DNA of 64,000 nucleotides. Origin: DASUHT01 sp038230835. Lineage in GTDB: Bacteria > Actinomycetota > Thermoleophilia > Gaiellales > JAICJC01. Location: assembly GCA_038230835.1 (NCBI GenBank), contig JBBRMM010000002.1:124001-188000 (forward strand), in the 5' to 3' direction. Below, in pieces: positions 1 to 7,732 of this stretch (positions within the stretch are counted from its first letter, which is position 1; every line of letters starts with the position of its first letter). Position numbers and translations under genes: made by a program. Below the pieces are notes generated by a model. The model was not told the origin of the DNA, did no database searches, and was given only the letters and a program-made list of their open reading frames with translations.

Positions 1-842
1 AGCAGATCGCGGAACGGCCAGAACGGCATCGACTCGCCGTAGGACACGCAGCGGCCCTCCAACCACAGCGGCGGTGGCGCGTCCGTGGGCTGGTGGCTCG
101 CACGGGCGTGCAGCTCTGCGACCAGGCGGCTCTTCCCGATCCCGGCCTCCCCGGTCACGAAGAGCACTCCACCGGTCCCCGCCGATACGGCGTCGAGCAC
201 CGCCTGGGCCTGGGTCAGCTCGCGCGTCCTGCCCACCAGCGCACCGTGCCGGCCGCCGGCCCGCGCACCCGCGGCGCCCCCGGTCACGCGTGACGCGCTG
301 ACCGGTACGTTCTTGCCTTTGAGCTCGAGGTCGCCTGGCGCGTCCCAGTCGAAGATCGCCTCGACCAGGTCGCGGGTGGCCGCCGACACCAGCACGGCAC
401 CCGCGGCGGCGGCCGACTGCAGGCGCGCCGCGATGTTCACCGTGTCTCCGTAGGCCCCGTACTCCACGCGCTGGCCCGCTCCCACGGCTCCCAGTACGAC
501 CGGCCCGGTGGCGATCCCGACGCGCACGCCGAAGTCCGCGATCCCCCGGCCGCGGCGCACCTCCTCGCTGTAGGCGTCGATCTCGTGGGCGATGGCGAGC
601 CCGCTTCGCACCGCGCGCTCGGCGTCGTCCTCGTGGGCGAGCGGGGCTCCGAACAGGGCCAGCACTCCGTCCCCGGCCAGGTCCTTGACGGTGCCGCCGA
701 ACTGCTCGACCAGGTGCACGATGCGGGCCACGGCGTCGGCCACCACCAACCTTCCGACCTCGGCGTCCACCGACTCGGCGAGCGCGGTCGAGCCGACCAG
801 GTCGGCGAACAGCGCGGTCACCACCTTGCGCTCCTCGCGCAT
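1..842 (-). CDS. Class III adenylate/guanylate cyclase with AAA ATPase domain (3' end cut off by window)
   Basis: Only the first 280 or so residues are in the window; the rest lies left of base 1. Residues 1-170 form a class III nucleotide cyclase homology domain, with FADLVGSTAL, DLAGDGVLALFG and a YGDTVNIAARLQ segment. A Walker A motif (TGEAGIGKSRLV) near residue 230 begins an AAA/NB-ARC-like ATPase, the usual layout of large actinobacterial cyclase-ATPase regulators. Start chosen at ATG 842 because it directly precedes the conserved EERKVVTALFAD start of this family. The frame stays open upstream to about base 900 but has no ATG or GTG there. Ligand and output are unknown. Confidence 0.85.
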   Translation of the reverse strand, partial: MREERKVVTALFADLVGSTALAESVDAEVGRLVVADAVARIVHLVEQFGGTVKDLAGDGVLALFGAPLAHEDDAERAVRSGLAIAHEIDAYSEEVRRGRGIADFGVRVGIATGPVVLGAVGAGQRVEYGAYGDTVNIAARLQSAAAAGAVLVSAATRDLVEAIFDWDAPGDLELKGKNVPVSASRVTGGAAGARAGGRHGALVGRTRELTQAQAVLDAVSAGTGGVLFVTGEAGIGKSRLVAELHARASHQPTDAPPPLWLEGRCVSYGESMPFWPFRDL

Positions 843-920
843 CCCGGCAACCGCGGCAGGGGGCGTTACGGCTTCACTGTCGATCAGCGTAGTATCGCGT
901 TTGGGAGGCGGGCCGGGAGC

Positions 921-1415
921 TCAGCGGCCGTGGCAGCGCTTGAACTTCAGGCCCGACCCGCACAGGCAGGGATCGTTGCGGCCGACGCTCCCGCCCCCGA
1001 ATCGCGCCTCCAGCGACGGCAGCGATTCGACCGGGGTGGCGGCGGGGGTACCGATGTCTCGCGCCATCCGGATGCGGTCGAGCTCGCGCAGATCGTCGTC
1101 GTCCAGCGTCAGCACCAGTTCGACCGGCTCGGCGGGTGCAGGCAGGGGCGGGTCGCCGGCCGCCAGGCCGAGTTCCGCCAGCAGCTCGTAACAGGCCGAC
1201 GGTGTCAAGCCGTCCGCGGTCGCGGGTACGTCCAACCGCGAGGGCGCGACCAGCCGGAATCGGTCCCAGCGCTCGCGCGCTGCGGCATCGGGGCCCTCTG
1301 TCAGGCGTTTGGCGAATGCTCGTCGGCCCGCGGCGTTGGTGCCCAGCGACGCGTGCGCCTCGAGCAGCTCGGAGGGCAGCCAGGCCGCCCATCCGCTGTC
1401 GATCAGTCCGCTCAT
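921..1415 (-). CDS. SEC-C motif zinc-binding protein
   Basis: A 164-residue protein ending in a clear SEC-C motif, NDPCLCGSGLKFKRCHGR. Its CxC...CH residues bind zinc in the SecA C-terminus and in many small proteins. The first 140 residues are acidic, probably helical, and not recognised. The motif suggests protein or ribosome contact but gives no specific role. The start codon is preceded by TATGCT and exactly six bases, so it may be translated from a leaderless mRNA. The gene ends just before the upstream limit of the cyclase frame on the same strand. Confidence 0.8.
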   Translation of the reverse strand: MSGLIDSGWAAWLPSELLEAHASLGTNAAGRRAFAKRLTEGPDAAARERWDRFRLVAPSRLDVPATADGLTPSACYELLAELGLAAGDPPLPAPAEPVELVLTLDDDDLRELDRIRMARDIGTPAATPVESLPSLEARFGGGSVGRNDPCLCGSGLKFKRCHGR

Positions 1416-1421
1416 CCGGAA

Positions 1422-1427
1422 AGCATA
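1422..1427 (-). promoter_or_regulatory. -10 element (TATGCT) of leaderless promoter for the SEC-C gene
   Basis: TATGCT on the minus strand lies six bases before ATG 1415. With usual -10 geometry, transcription would begin at the A of the start codon. No convincing -35 and no Shine-Dalgarno sequence are seen. Confidence 0.45.
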
Positions 1428-1541
1428 GGCCGGTCAAGGCGCGTCATCCGGCACACCTTCGGCACGGGTCGGGTGGTGAAGCATGACGGGTCGGTTCGTA
1501 CGGTGAGGTGGTACACCCAATCCGCAACGAGGAGGTTCACC

Positions 1542-1760
1542 TTGCCCCATGTTCTTCGACGATTCGATCTCTGGTGGCTGCCGTACGCGCCGTTGGCGGT
1601 GCTCTGGCTGTTCGCCCCGTGGCTGATCCTGTTCGGCGCCATCGCGGGCTTCGGCCTGGATGCCGACCCGGCGCGGCGCGCCCGCTACCGCTGGGTCGGC
1701 AAGGCGTCGCTCGTGTGGACGCTGGTGGTGGCCGCGCTGGGCACGAGCGTCGGCGGATGA
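1542..1760 (+). CDS. Small two-helix membrane protein, TTG start
   Basis: A 72-residue protein of unknown function with two hydrophobic stretches: one around residues 12-35 (WLPYAPLAVLWLFAPWLILF) and one at the C-terminus (VWTLVVAALGTSVG). A basic loop (DPARRARYRW) lies between them, consistent with a small inner-membrane protein. TTG 1542 was chosen because a full GAGGAGG Shine-Dalgarno sequence ends six bases before it. The reading frame extends far upstream, but only as an unrelated open frame. It is convergent with the PucR gene, whose stop is eight bases away. It is easily missed by ATG-only annotation. Confidence 0.65.
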   Translation: MPHVLRRFDLWWLPYAPLAVLWLFAPWLILFGAIAGFGLDADPARRARYRWVGKASLVWTLVVAALGTSVGG

Positions 1761-1767
1761 GCGGAGG

Positions 1768-3210
1768 TCAGACCAGCTCACACATGCGGGCCGCCCACAC
1801 CTCGAGCGCGAGCTCGATCCGCGTCTGCGGCAGGTCGAGGTCGATCCGGTGGCGGGTCGACAGCAACGCCAGCCGCTCGTAGAGCCGCTGGCGGGCGATT
1901 CCCAGCCGGCGGGCGGCCGCAGCTTTCGACCACCCGGTCGCGACCAGCGCCTCCACTGTGCGCAGCCCCGAGTCGTCGAACCGGCTGGTGATGCGTCCAC
2001 CGGCCAGGACGTCGCGGGCGATGGAGCTCAGCGCGCCGAGCTCGGAGCCGAGCCGGACCGCCGGGCCCGCCGCGGCCGCGACCAGACAGGCGCGCTCGGC
2101 GGTCGCCATCGCCTCTTTGATCTGCCACGGCTCGCCGCCGCGTGAGTCCAGCCCGACCGCGGTCACCGCGCCCCGGCGCAGCAGATCGCGGGCCAGAGCG
2201 GCGGGATCGCCGTCGGCCCCGCGGATCGCAAGCAGCGCTCGAGGACCATCGACCAGCACCTCCACGCCCATCTGTTCCAACCGGGCCAGCGAGCCGCGCC
2301 CGTGCATCGCCCAAAGCGTCGCCCGCGAGAGGTCGACCCCCACAGACCGTCCTCGCCGGATCACGTCCTGGGCGCTTCCGGCCCGGCCCTCCGCCAGGCG
2401 TGCGAGCAGGCGTGAGCGTTCGGCCAACGGCACCTCGTCTGCCGGTGGCTGGGCGGCCAGCGCCACCGAGAGCAGCAGGGCGGCCTCGTCGGCGGCCAGC
2501 AGGTCGAACTCGTCGCCGCGCCGGGGAAGCACGTGGAGTTGGGCACCCGGAGTCACCGGCCGTGAGTGCAGTGCCGTCGGCAGGCGCTGCCGGTGACGGT
2601 CGAGGGCATCCATGAAGGCGACGTCGAGACCGTCCTCGGGCGAGCTCGCGATCGGTGTGCGGTCGAACCGCTCCAGCAGCACCTGGGCACCCAGCACGTC
2701 TCCCAGCGCGGCGACCAGTCCGGCCGGGCCGAGGCCCTCGCGGGCGGCTTCCCGAAGCTGCGCCTGAAGTGACACCGCCCGCCGCAGCATCGACAGCTCG
2801 CGGGTCACCAGGCGCTCGTGGACGGCATGCGTGATCTCGACGAAGCGGACGTCGCTGGCGAACACCAGCAGCGGCAGGTCGTGGGCTCGGCAGGGTGCGA
2901 TCAGCAGGTCGGCCGATGCGTGACTGGGCTCGAACCCGATGCCCGCCGCTCCCGACCGCGCGAGACCGCCGACAAGTGCGTCCAGCTCGGCGACTGACAT
3001 CCCGGTCAGGCCGATGCCGGTCGTGAGCAGGAACTCGCCTCCGCGCAGCACGTCGCTGACGTACGGCGTTTCGAACACGTGCACCCACTCCACCCGGTTG
3101 CTCAGCCGGTGCCCGGCTGCGGCGACGGTGACGTCCCCTTCCCGGAATGCCTCGAGGCCCAGCAGATCGGCGACCGTCAGGACAGAGTGTCCGGAATTGG
3201 GCGTGCTCAC
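1768..3210 (-). CDS. PucR family transcriptional regulator
   Basis: About 480 residues with PucR architecture: an N-terminal PucR domain (residues 8-120, including LSNRVEWVHVFETPYVSDVL and GGEFLLTTGIGLTGM), a middle GGDEF-like linker, and a C-terminal helix-turn-helix (TGWSKAAAARRLGIARQRLYERL). PucR proteins control purine and other nitrogen- or carbon-compound catabolic operons in response to pathway metabolites. The gene is divergent from the catabolic operon that starts at 3340, which it probably controls. GTG 3210 was preferred over ATG 3216 because TACACT lies exactly six bases before the GTG, so a leaderless mRNA would start there and exclude the ATG. Family is certain; regulated genes are inferred from position. 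Confidence 0.9.
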   Translation of the reverse strand: MSTPNSGHSVLTVADLLGLEAFREGDVTVAAAGHRLSNRVEWVHVFETPYVSDVLRGGEFLLTTGIGLTGMSVAELDALVGGLARSGAAGIGFEPSHASADLLIAPCRAHDLPLLVFASDVRFVEITHAVHERLVTRELSMLRRAVSLQAQLREAAREGLGPAGLVAALGDVLGAQVLLERFDRTPIASSPEDGLDVAFMDALDRHRQRLPTALHSRPVTPGAQLHVLPRRGDEFDLLAADEAALLLSVALAAQPPADEVPLAERSRLLARLAEGRAGSAQDVIRRGRSVGVDLSRATLWAMHGRGSLARLEQMGVEVLVDGPRALLAIRGADGDPAALARDLLRRGAVTAVGLDSRGGEPWQIKEAMATAERACLVAAAAGPAVRLGSELGALSSIARDVLAGGRITSRFDDSGLRTVEALVATGWSKAAAARRLGIARQRLYERLALLSTRHRIDLDLPQTRIELALEVWAARMCELV

Positions 3211-3213
3211 AGA

Positions 3214-3227
3214 CATAGTGTACTGTG
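3214..3227. promoter_or_regulatory. pucR -10 box (TACACT, minus) inside an imperfect inverted repeat
   Basis: On the minus strand TACACT (3222-3217) lies six bases before GTG 3210. The same bases form an imperfect repeat, CATAGT-GT-ACTGTG, with one mismatch between the six-base arms. A regulator bound here would cover the pucR promoter, so autoregulation is possible. Confidence 0.4.
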
Positions 3228-3284
3228 GCGCACGGCCCCCGACACGGGTTCAATACGGGGACACGACGTTCGTGGCGGAGGCGC

Positions 3285-3303
3285 CACGGTGCCAGGCACC
3301 GTG
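3285..3303. promoter_or_regulatory. Perfect 9-1-9 palindrome, candidate PucR operator
   Basis: CACGGTGCC-A-GGCACCGTG is a perfect inverted repeat between the divergent pucR gene and the catabolic operon, 37 bases before the ATG at 3340. The position and the dimeric symmetry suit an operator for the adjacent PucR regulator. It has no T-run, and transcription enters the operon through it, so a terminator is unlikely. Binding by PucR is inferred. Confidence 0.5.
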
Positions 3304-3339
3304 ACGAGACCGTCGCACGCACCGAAGGAAGTGATACGG

Positions 3340-4857
3340 ATGTCCACGACTGCCACCGACACGAGGCTGCTGGGCAACTACATCGGCGGGGCATGGGTCC
3401 CCGCCGCTGCTGCGGCCTCCCAGTTGGACGTGACCAATCCGGCGACCGGCGAGGTGCTGGCGCGCGTGCCGCTCTCGGGCCGGGCCGACGTCGACGCGGC
3501 CGTCGCCGCTGCGCGCGCCGCGCTGCCGGACTGGCGGCGCCGCTCGCCCATCGAGCGCGCCCGCTGGCTGTTCCGCTTCCGCGGCGTCATGGAGGCGCAT
3601 CAGGACGAGATCGCGCGCTCGATCACCCGCGAGATGGGCAAGACATTCCCCGATGCCCGGGCCGAGGTCGGCCGTGCGATCGAGATGATCGAGGCGGCCA
3701 CCGCGGTGCCCACCACGATGCAGGGACGGGTGCTCGAGAACGTTGCCACCGCCGTCGACTGCGAGACGATCCGGCAGCCGGTCGGCGTGTGCGCGGCGAT
3801 CGCACCGTTCAACTTCCCGGCCATGGTGCCGTTCTGGTTCCTGCCGTTCGCCATCGCCTGCGGCAACACCTTCGTGCTCAAGCCTTCCGAGCAGGTGCCG
3901 CTGACACAGGAGCTCGTCTTCACCCTGATCCACGAGACCGGCGGTCTGCCGGACGGCGTCGTCAATCTCGTCAACGGATCGGTGGACGTCGTGAACGGCC
4001 TGCTCGACCACCCCGGGGTGGACGCGATCTCGTTCGTCGGTTCGGCCAAAGTGGCCAAGTACGTGTACGAGCGCGCGGCCGCCAACGGCAAGCGCGTGCA
4101 GGCGCTGGGCGGAGCCAAGAACTTCATGGTCGTGATGCCCGACGCCGTGATCGACAAGACGGTCGGCAACATCCTCGGCTCGGCCTTCGGCGCCGCCGGC
4201 CAGCGGTGCATGGCGGGCTCGGTGGTGATCGCCGTCGGCGATGCCAAGGCGTCGCTGATGCCGGTCCTCAAGGAGCGCACCCAGGAGCTGACCGTCGGTG
4301 ACGGCCTCGATCAGGCCACCGACATGGGACCGGTGGTCAGCTCTGCCGCCCGTGACCGCATCCTGGGCTGGATCGAGAACGGCCTCCAGGCGGGTGCGAA
4401 GCTGGCGGTGGACGGTCGCGGCGCCGGCCCGGACGACGGCGCCTACGTCGGCCCGACAATCCTCGAGGATGTCTCGCCCGACATGGAGATCGCGCAGGAG
4501 GAGGTGTTCGGCCCGGTGCTGTCGGTGATCCACGCCGCCTCGTTGGACGAGGCGATCGAGATCGTGAACGCCAGCCGCTACGGCAACGGCACCTCGATCT
4601 TCACCGAGTCGGGCGCGGCGGTGCGCCGCTACCGGCACGACGTCGAGGTCGGCATGATCGGCGTCAACATCGGCGTTGCGGCACCGGTCGCCTTCTTCCC
4701 CTTCTCGGGGTGGAAGGGCTCGTTCTTCGGCGATCTGCACGCGCACGGCCCCGACGCGGTCGAGTTCTACACCCGCAAGAAGACGATCACATCGCGCTAC
4801 TTCTCGGCGGGCGAGTCGGGTCGGTTCTTCGTCGAACAGGGAGAGCGAGACGCATGA
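3340..4857 (+). CDS. mmsA: CoA-acylating methylmalonate-semialdehyde dehydrogenase (MmsA family)
   Basis: A 505-residue aldehyde dehydrogenase of the MmsA/IolA branch, which converts malonate or methylmalonate semialdehyde, NAD+ and CoA to acetyl- or propionyl-CoA with loss of CO2. Seen: IAPFNFPAMVPFWFLPFAIA, FVLKPSEQVPLT, SFVGSAKVAKYVY, the active-site Cys at about residue 290 in GAAGQRCMAGS, and the typical MmsA C-terminus (FPFSGWKGSFFGDLHAHG). ATG 3340 follows a GAAGGAAG ribosome site; the open frame continues upstream without coding features. First gene of a five-gene operon; its stop overlaps the next start (ATGA). Alternative substrates are possible. Confidence 0.92.
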   Translation: MSTTATDTRLLGNYIGGAWVPAAAAASQLDVTNPATGEVLARVPLSGRADVDAAVAAARAALPDWRRRSPIERARWLFRFRGVMEAHQDEIARSITREMGKTFPDARAEVGRAIEMIEAATAVPTTMQGRVLENVATAVDCETIRQPVGVCAAIAPFNFPAMVPFWFLPFAIACGNTFVLKPSEQVPLTQELVFTLIHETGGLPDGVVNLVNGSVDVVNGLLDHPGVDAISFVGSAKVAKYVYERAAANGKRVQALGGAKNFMVVMPDAVIDKTVGNILGSAFGAAGQRCMAGSVVIAVGDAKASLMPVLKERTQELTVGDGLDQATDMGPVVSSAARDRILGWIENGLQAGAKLAVDGRGAGPDDGAYVGPTILEDVSPDMEIAQEEVFGPVLSVIHAASLDEAIEIVNASRYGNGTSIFTESGAAVRRYRHDVEVGMIGVNIGVAAPVAFFPFSGWKGSFFGDLHAHGPDAVEFYTRKKTITSRYFSAGESGRFFVEQGERDA

Positions 4858-6908
4858 GCACCACCGAACGGCCGTTGCTCGACGCCGGCCTGGAGGCCAT
4901 CTTCAATCCCGCCTCGGTTGCCATCTACGGCATCTCCGATCGCACGTCGCAGCGGATCGCCGAGAACATGACCGTCGAAGGCGTGCCGTTCTACGGCATC
5001 AACCCGACCCGCGAGGAGGCATGCGGCATCCGCTGCTACCCGACGATCGGCGACTGCCCGACGGTGCCCGAGATGGTGGTCATGGGGGTTGGCCACCGCC
5101 GTGTCGACGCGGCCATCGACGACGTGCTGTCGGTGGAGGGAGTGAAGGCGATCATCACGCCCGGGCTCGGCAACGAGGCCGGCCCCGAAGGTCCCGCAAT
5201 CGCCGAGCGGATCAGCGAGCGGATCGCCGCGGCGGGCATCCCGATGCTCGGCCCCAACTGCATGGGGCTGGCCACACCGGGCTACCCATCTCCGTGGATC
5301 GGCAGCCTGCACCCGACCTTCGTCCCCGGCCCGGTGGCCACGCTCGCCCACTCGGGGTCGATCGGCGAGATTCTGGTCTCCCTGGGGCCGCGGATCGGTT
5401 TTCGGACCGTCATCTCGGCGGGCAACGAGACCGTCACCGATGCGGCCGACTTCGTCGGCTGGTTCGCCGACGACCCGGCGACCCGGGTGGTCGGCCTGTT
5501 CCTGGAGGCGGTGCGCCGGCCGGCGGCCTTCGAGGCCGCGCTGCGCAAGCTGGCCGAGGCCGGCAAGGTGGCGATCGTGCTCAAGGTGGGCACCTCCGAC
5601 ATGGGCAAGCGGGCCGCGCTCGCCCACACCGGGGCGCTGGTCGGCAAGGACGAGTCGTTCACCGCGATGCTGCGCTACTACAACGCGATCAGGGTGGACG
5701 ACTTCGGCGACTGGCTCGAGCATCTGGAGGTGTTCTCGCGCGCCAGGCCGCCGCGGGGGAAGAGGATCGGGGCAGTAACGAACTCCGGGGGAGAGGGGGA
5801 GTACTTCGCCGACAAGGCCGAGCAGGCGGGGGTTCCGCTGCAGCCCTTCTCCGATCAGTTGATCGCGCGGATCACGGCCGAATTCCCGAACTTCCTCGAC
5901 GAGGAGGGCCATCCTCGTGTCGGCAACCCGGTCGACTGCTGGGCGATCGACGACGACCGGGTGGTGTTCCCGCGGGTGTTCCAGCTCATGGCCGACTCGG
6001 CGGAATTCGACGCGCTGGTCAGCGCGATCGACCACAGCCAGTGGCTGCACGGCGGTGAGCGCGAACTCGCGGCCAACATCGCGGGCGACCTGCTGGCGGC
6101 GGCCGCGGGGTCGGATCTGTTCCCGGCCGTGATCACCGTCACCACCGCCGATCCGCCGCTGGAAGACCTCGAGTGGGCGCGCGAGCACGATATCCCGTTG
6201 CTCAAAGGCAGCCTGCCCGGCCTGCGGGCGCTGGCATCGCGCCTGAACCACGAACGGCGCGTGCCACCGTCGCGGAACGTGGCGGCCGCACCTCAGATCG
6301 ATGGTCAAGGGGCGCTGTCGGAGGTCGAGTCGGCCGGCATCGCCGCCGCGTACGGTGTGCCATATCCGCTGGTCAGACGCTGCGCCACTGCCGAGGAGGC
6401 GGTCGCCGCCGCGGCCGACATCGGCTACCCGGTGGTGGTCAAGATCGACAACGTCGCCCACAAGGCCCGTGTCGGCGGCGTCGCACTCAACCTCACCGAC
6501 GCCGAGGCTGTCCGGGCGGCGGCCGAGGGTATGGGCGGGCACGTGATCGTCGCCGAACAGGTGTCCGGTGGCGTCGAGGCGATGGTTGGTATGAAGCATG
6601 ACGCCCAGTTCGGTGCAACCGTGGTGGTCGGGGTCGGGGGTGCTCTCGCCGAACCGCTCGACCTGGTCACCGCCACACTGGCGCCCCTGGACGACGAGGG
6701 CGCGCGCGAGTTGGTGCGGTCGCTCCCGCCGCTCCTTCGACTGCTCGGAGGTGAGGTGCCGGCCGGGCTCGTGGATGCCATCGTGGCGGTCTCGCGAATG
6801 GCCGCCGAGCACCCGGAGATCGCCGAGATCGACGTCAATCCGCTGCTGGTGTCCCCCGAGCGCTCGGTCGCGCTCGACTGTCTGATCGTCCTCAAGGAGT
6901 CCTCATGA
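4854..6908 (+). CDS. NDP-forming acyl-CoA synthetase (acetate-CoA ligase family)
   Basis: A 684-residue fused ligase of the ADP-forming acyl-CoA synthetase superfamily, which makes an acyl-CoA from an acid, CoA and ATP or runs in reverse. Order: CoA-binding Rossmann domain (AIYGISDR, FYGINPTREE), two succinyl-CoA-ligase-like domains (LGPNCMGLATPGY, AHSGSIGEI with a likely phospho-His region, NSGGEGEYFADKA), then a C-terminal ATP-grasp domain (YPVVVKIDNVAHKARVGGVA, VDAIVAVSRMAAEH, EIDVNPLLV). ATG 4854 overlaps the mmsA stop and the gene's own stop overlaps the next start, so translation is coupled. The acid used is unknown; the context suggests a short branched or beta-hydroxy acid. Confidence 0.88.
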   Translation: MSTTERPLLDAGLEAIFNPASVAIYGISDRTSQRIAENMTVEGVPFYGINPTREEACGIRCYPTIGDCPTVPEMVVMGVGHRRVDAAIDDVLSVEGVKAIITPGLGNEAGPEGPAIAERISERIAAAGIPMLGPNCMGLATPGYPSPWIGSLHPTFVPGPVATLAHSGSIGEILVSLGPRIGFRTVISAGNETVTDAADFVGWFADDPATRVVGLFLEAVRRPAAFEAALRKLAEAGKVAIVLKVGTSDMGKRAALAHTGALVGKDESFTAMLRYYNAIRVDDFGDWLEHLEVFSRARPPRGKRIGAVTNSGGEGEYFADKAEQAGVPLQPFSDQLIARITAEFPNFLDEEGHPRVGNPVDCWAIDDDRVVFPRVFQLMADSAEFDALVSAIDHSQWLHGGERELAANIAGDLLAAAAGSDLFPAVITVTTADPPLEDLEWAREHDIPLLKGSLPGLRALASRLNHERRVPPSRNVAAAPQIDGQGALSEVESAGIAAAYGVPYPLVRRCATAEEAVAAAADIGYPVVVKIDNVAHKARVGGVALNLTDAEAVRAAAEGMGGHVIVAEQVSGGVEAMVGMKHDAQFGATVVVGVGGALAEPLDLVTATLAPLDDEGARELVRSLPPLLRLLGGEVPAGLVDAIVAVSRMAAEHPEIAEIDVNPLLVSPERSVALDCLIVLKESS

Positions 6909-7732
6909 GCGAACCTGTCCTGTACGAGACGCGCGGCCCGGCCGCGTGGATCACCATCAACCGGCCCGAGAAGCTGAACGCGCTCAACAAGCCCGTGCTC
7001 GAGGGTCTGCACGGAGCGTTCGACCGGGCCGTGGCCGATGATGAGGTGAAGGTGGTCGTGGTGACGGGCGCGGGTCGCGCCTTCTCGGCCGGGTACGACC
7101 TGGCCGACGAGGCTTCCGGCTCTTACGGCGGCGCTCACGAGTGGCACCACGTGCTGGGGGTGGACATCGACGCCACCATGAAGCTCTGGGCACTGCCCAA
7201 GCCGACCATCGCCGCCGTCAACGGCTACTGTCTGGCAGGGGGATGTGAGCTGGCGATGGCATGCGACATCATCGTGTCGGGTGAGAGCGGCAAGTTCGGC
7301 GAGCCGGAGATCCGCTATGGCTCGGGCCCCGTCACCCTGCTGATGCCGTTCATCCTCGGCCAGAAGAAGACCAACGAGCTGCTGTTCACAGGTGACATGA
7401 TCGACGCCGAGGCCGCCGAGCGGGCCGGGATGATCAACAAGGTGGTACCCGATGACCAGATCGAAGACGAGGTGAACGCGCTCGTGCGCAAGATCGCCCC
7501 GACGCCGCTGCCGGTGCTCCGGCTGACGAAGATCGCGCTTGTGCGGGCGTTCGAGGCGATGGGTCTGCGCGAGGCCGTGAACATGAACCTCGACCTGTCG
7601 TCCATGCTGAACGCGGCGGACACGCCGGAGCAGAAGGAATTCATGGAAATCGTCAAATCACAAGGCCTGAAGGCCGCCCTCGCGTGGCGCGACAACCGCT
7701 ACGGCGAGGTTCTTGGAGGTGTCAACGCATGA
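6905..7732 (+). CDS. Enoyl-CoA hydratase/isomerase family protein
   Basis: A 275-residue crotonase-fold protein. Seen: ITINRPEKLNALNKPVLEGL, the oxyanion-hole segment GAGRAFSAGYDLADE, and CLAGGCELAMACDIIV, where other members carry the second oxyanion glycine and a catalytic Glu. Crotonases hydrate, isomerise or hydrolyse acyl-CoA thioesters, so this enzyme probably acts on the thioester made by the preceding synthetase or feeds the MmsA step. ATG 6905 overlaps the upstream TGA. The C-terminal helical region is normal length. The exact reaction cannot be read from sequence. Confidence 0.88.
   Translation: MSEPVLYETRGPAAWITINRPEKLNALNKPVLEGLHGAFDRAVADDEVKVVVVTGAGRAFSAGYDLADEASGSYGGAHEWHHVLGVDIDATMKLWALPKPTIAAVNGYCLAGGCELAMACDIIVSGESGKFGEPEIRYGSGPVTLLMPFILGQKKTNELLFTGDMIDAEAAERAGMINKVVPDDQIEDEVNALVRKIAPTPLPVLRLTKIALVRAFEAMGLREAVNMNLDLSSMLNAADTPEQKEFMEIVKSQGLKAALAWRDNRYGEVLGGVNA

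Noticed and set aside
3285..3303. The 9-1-9 palindrome as a terminator
   Set aside because: It lies upstream of both divergent genes with a 1-base loop and no T-run; an operator fits better.
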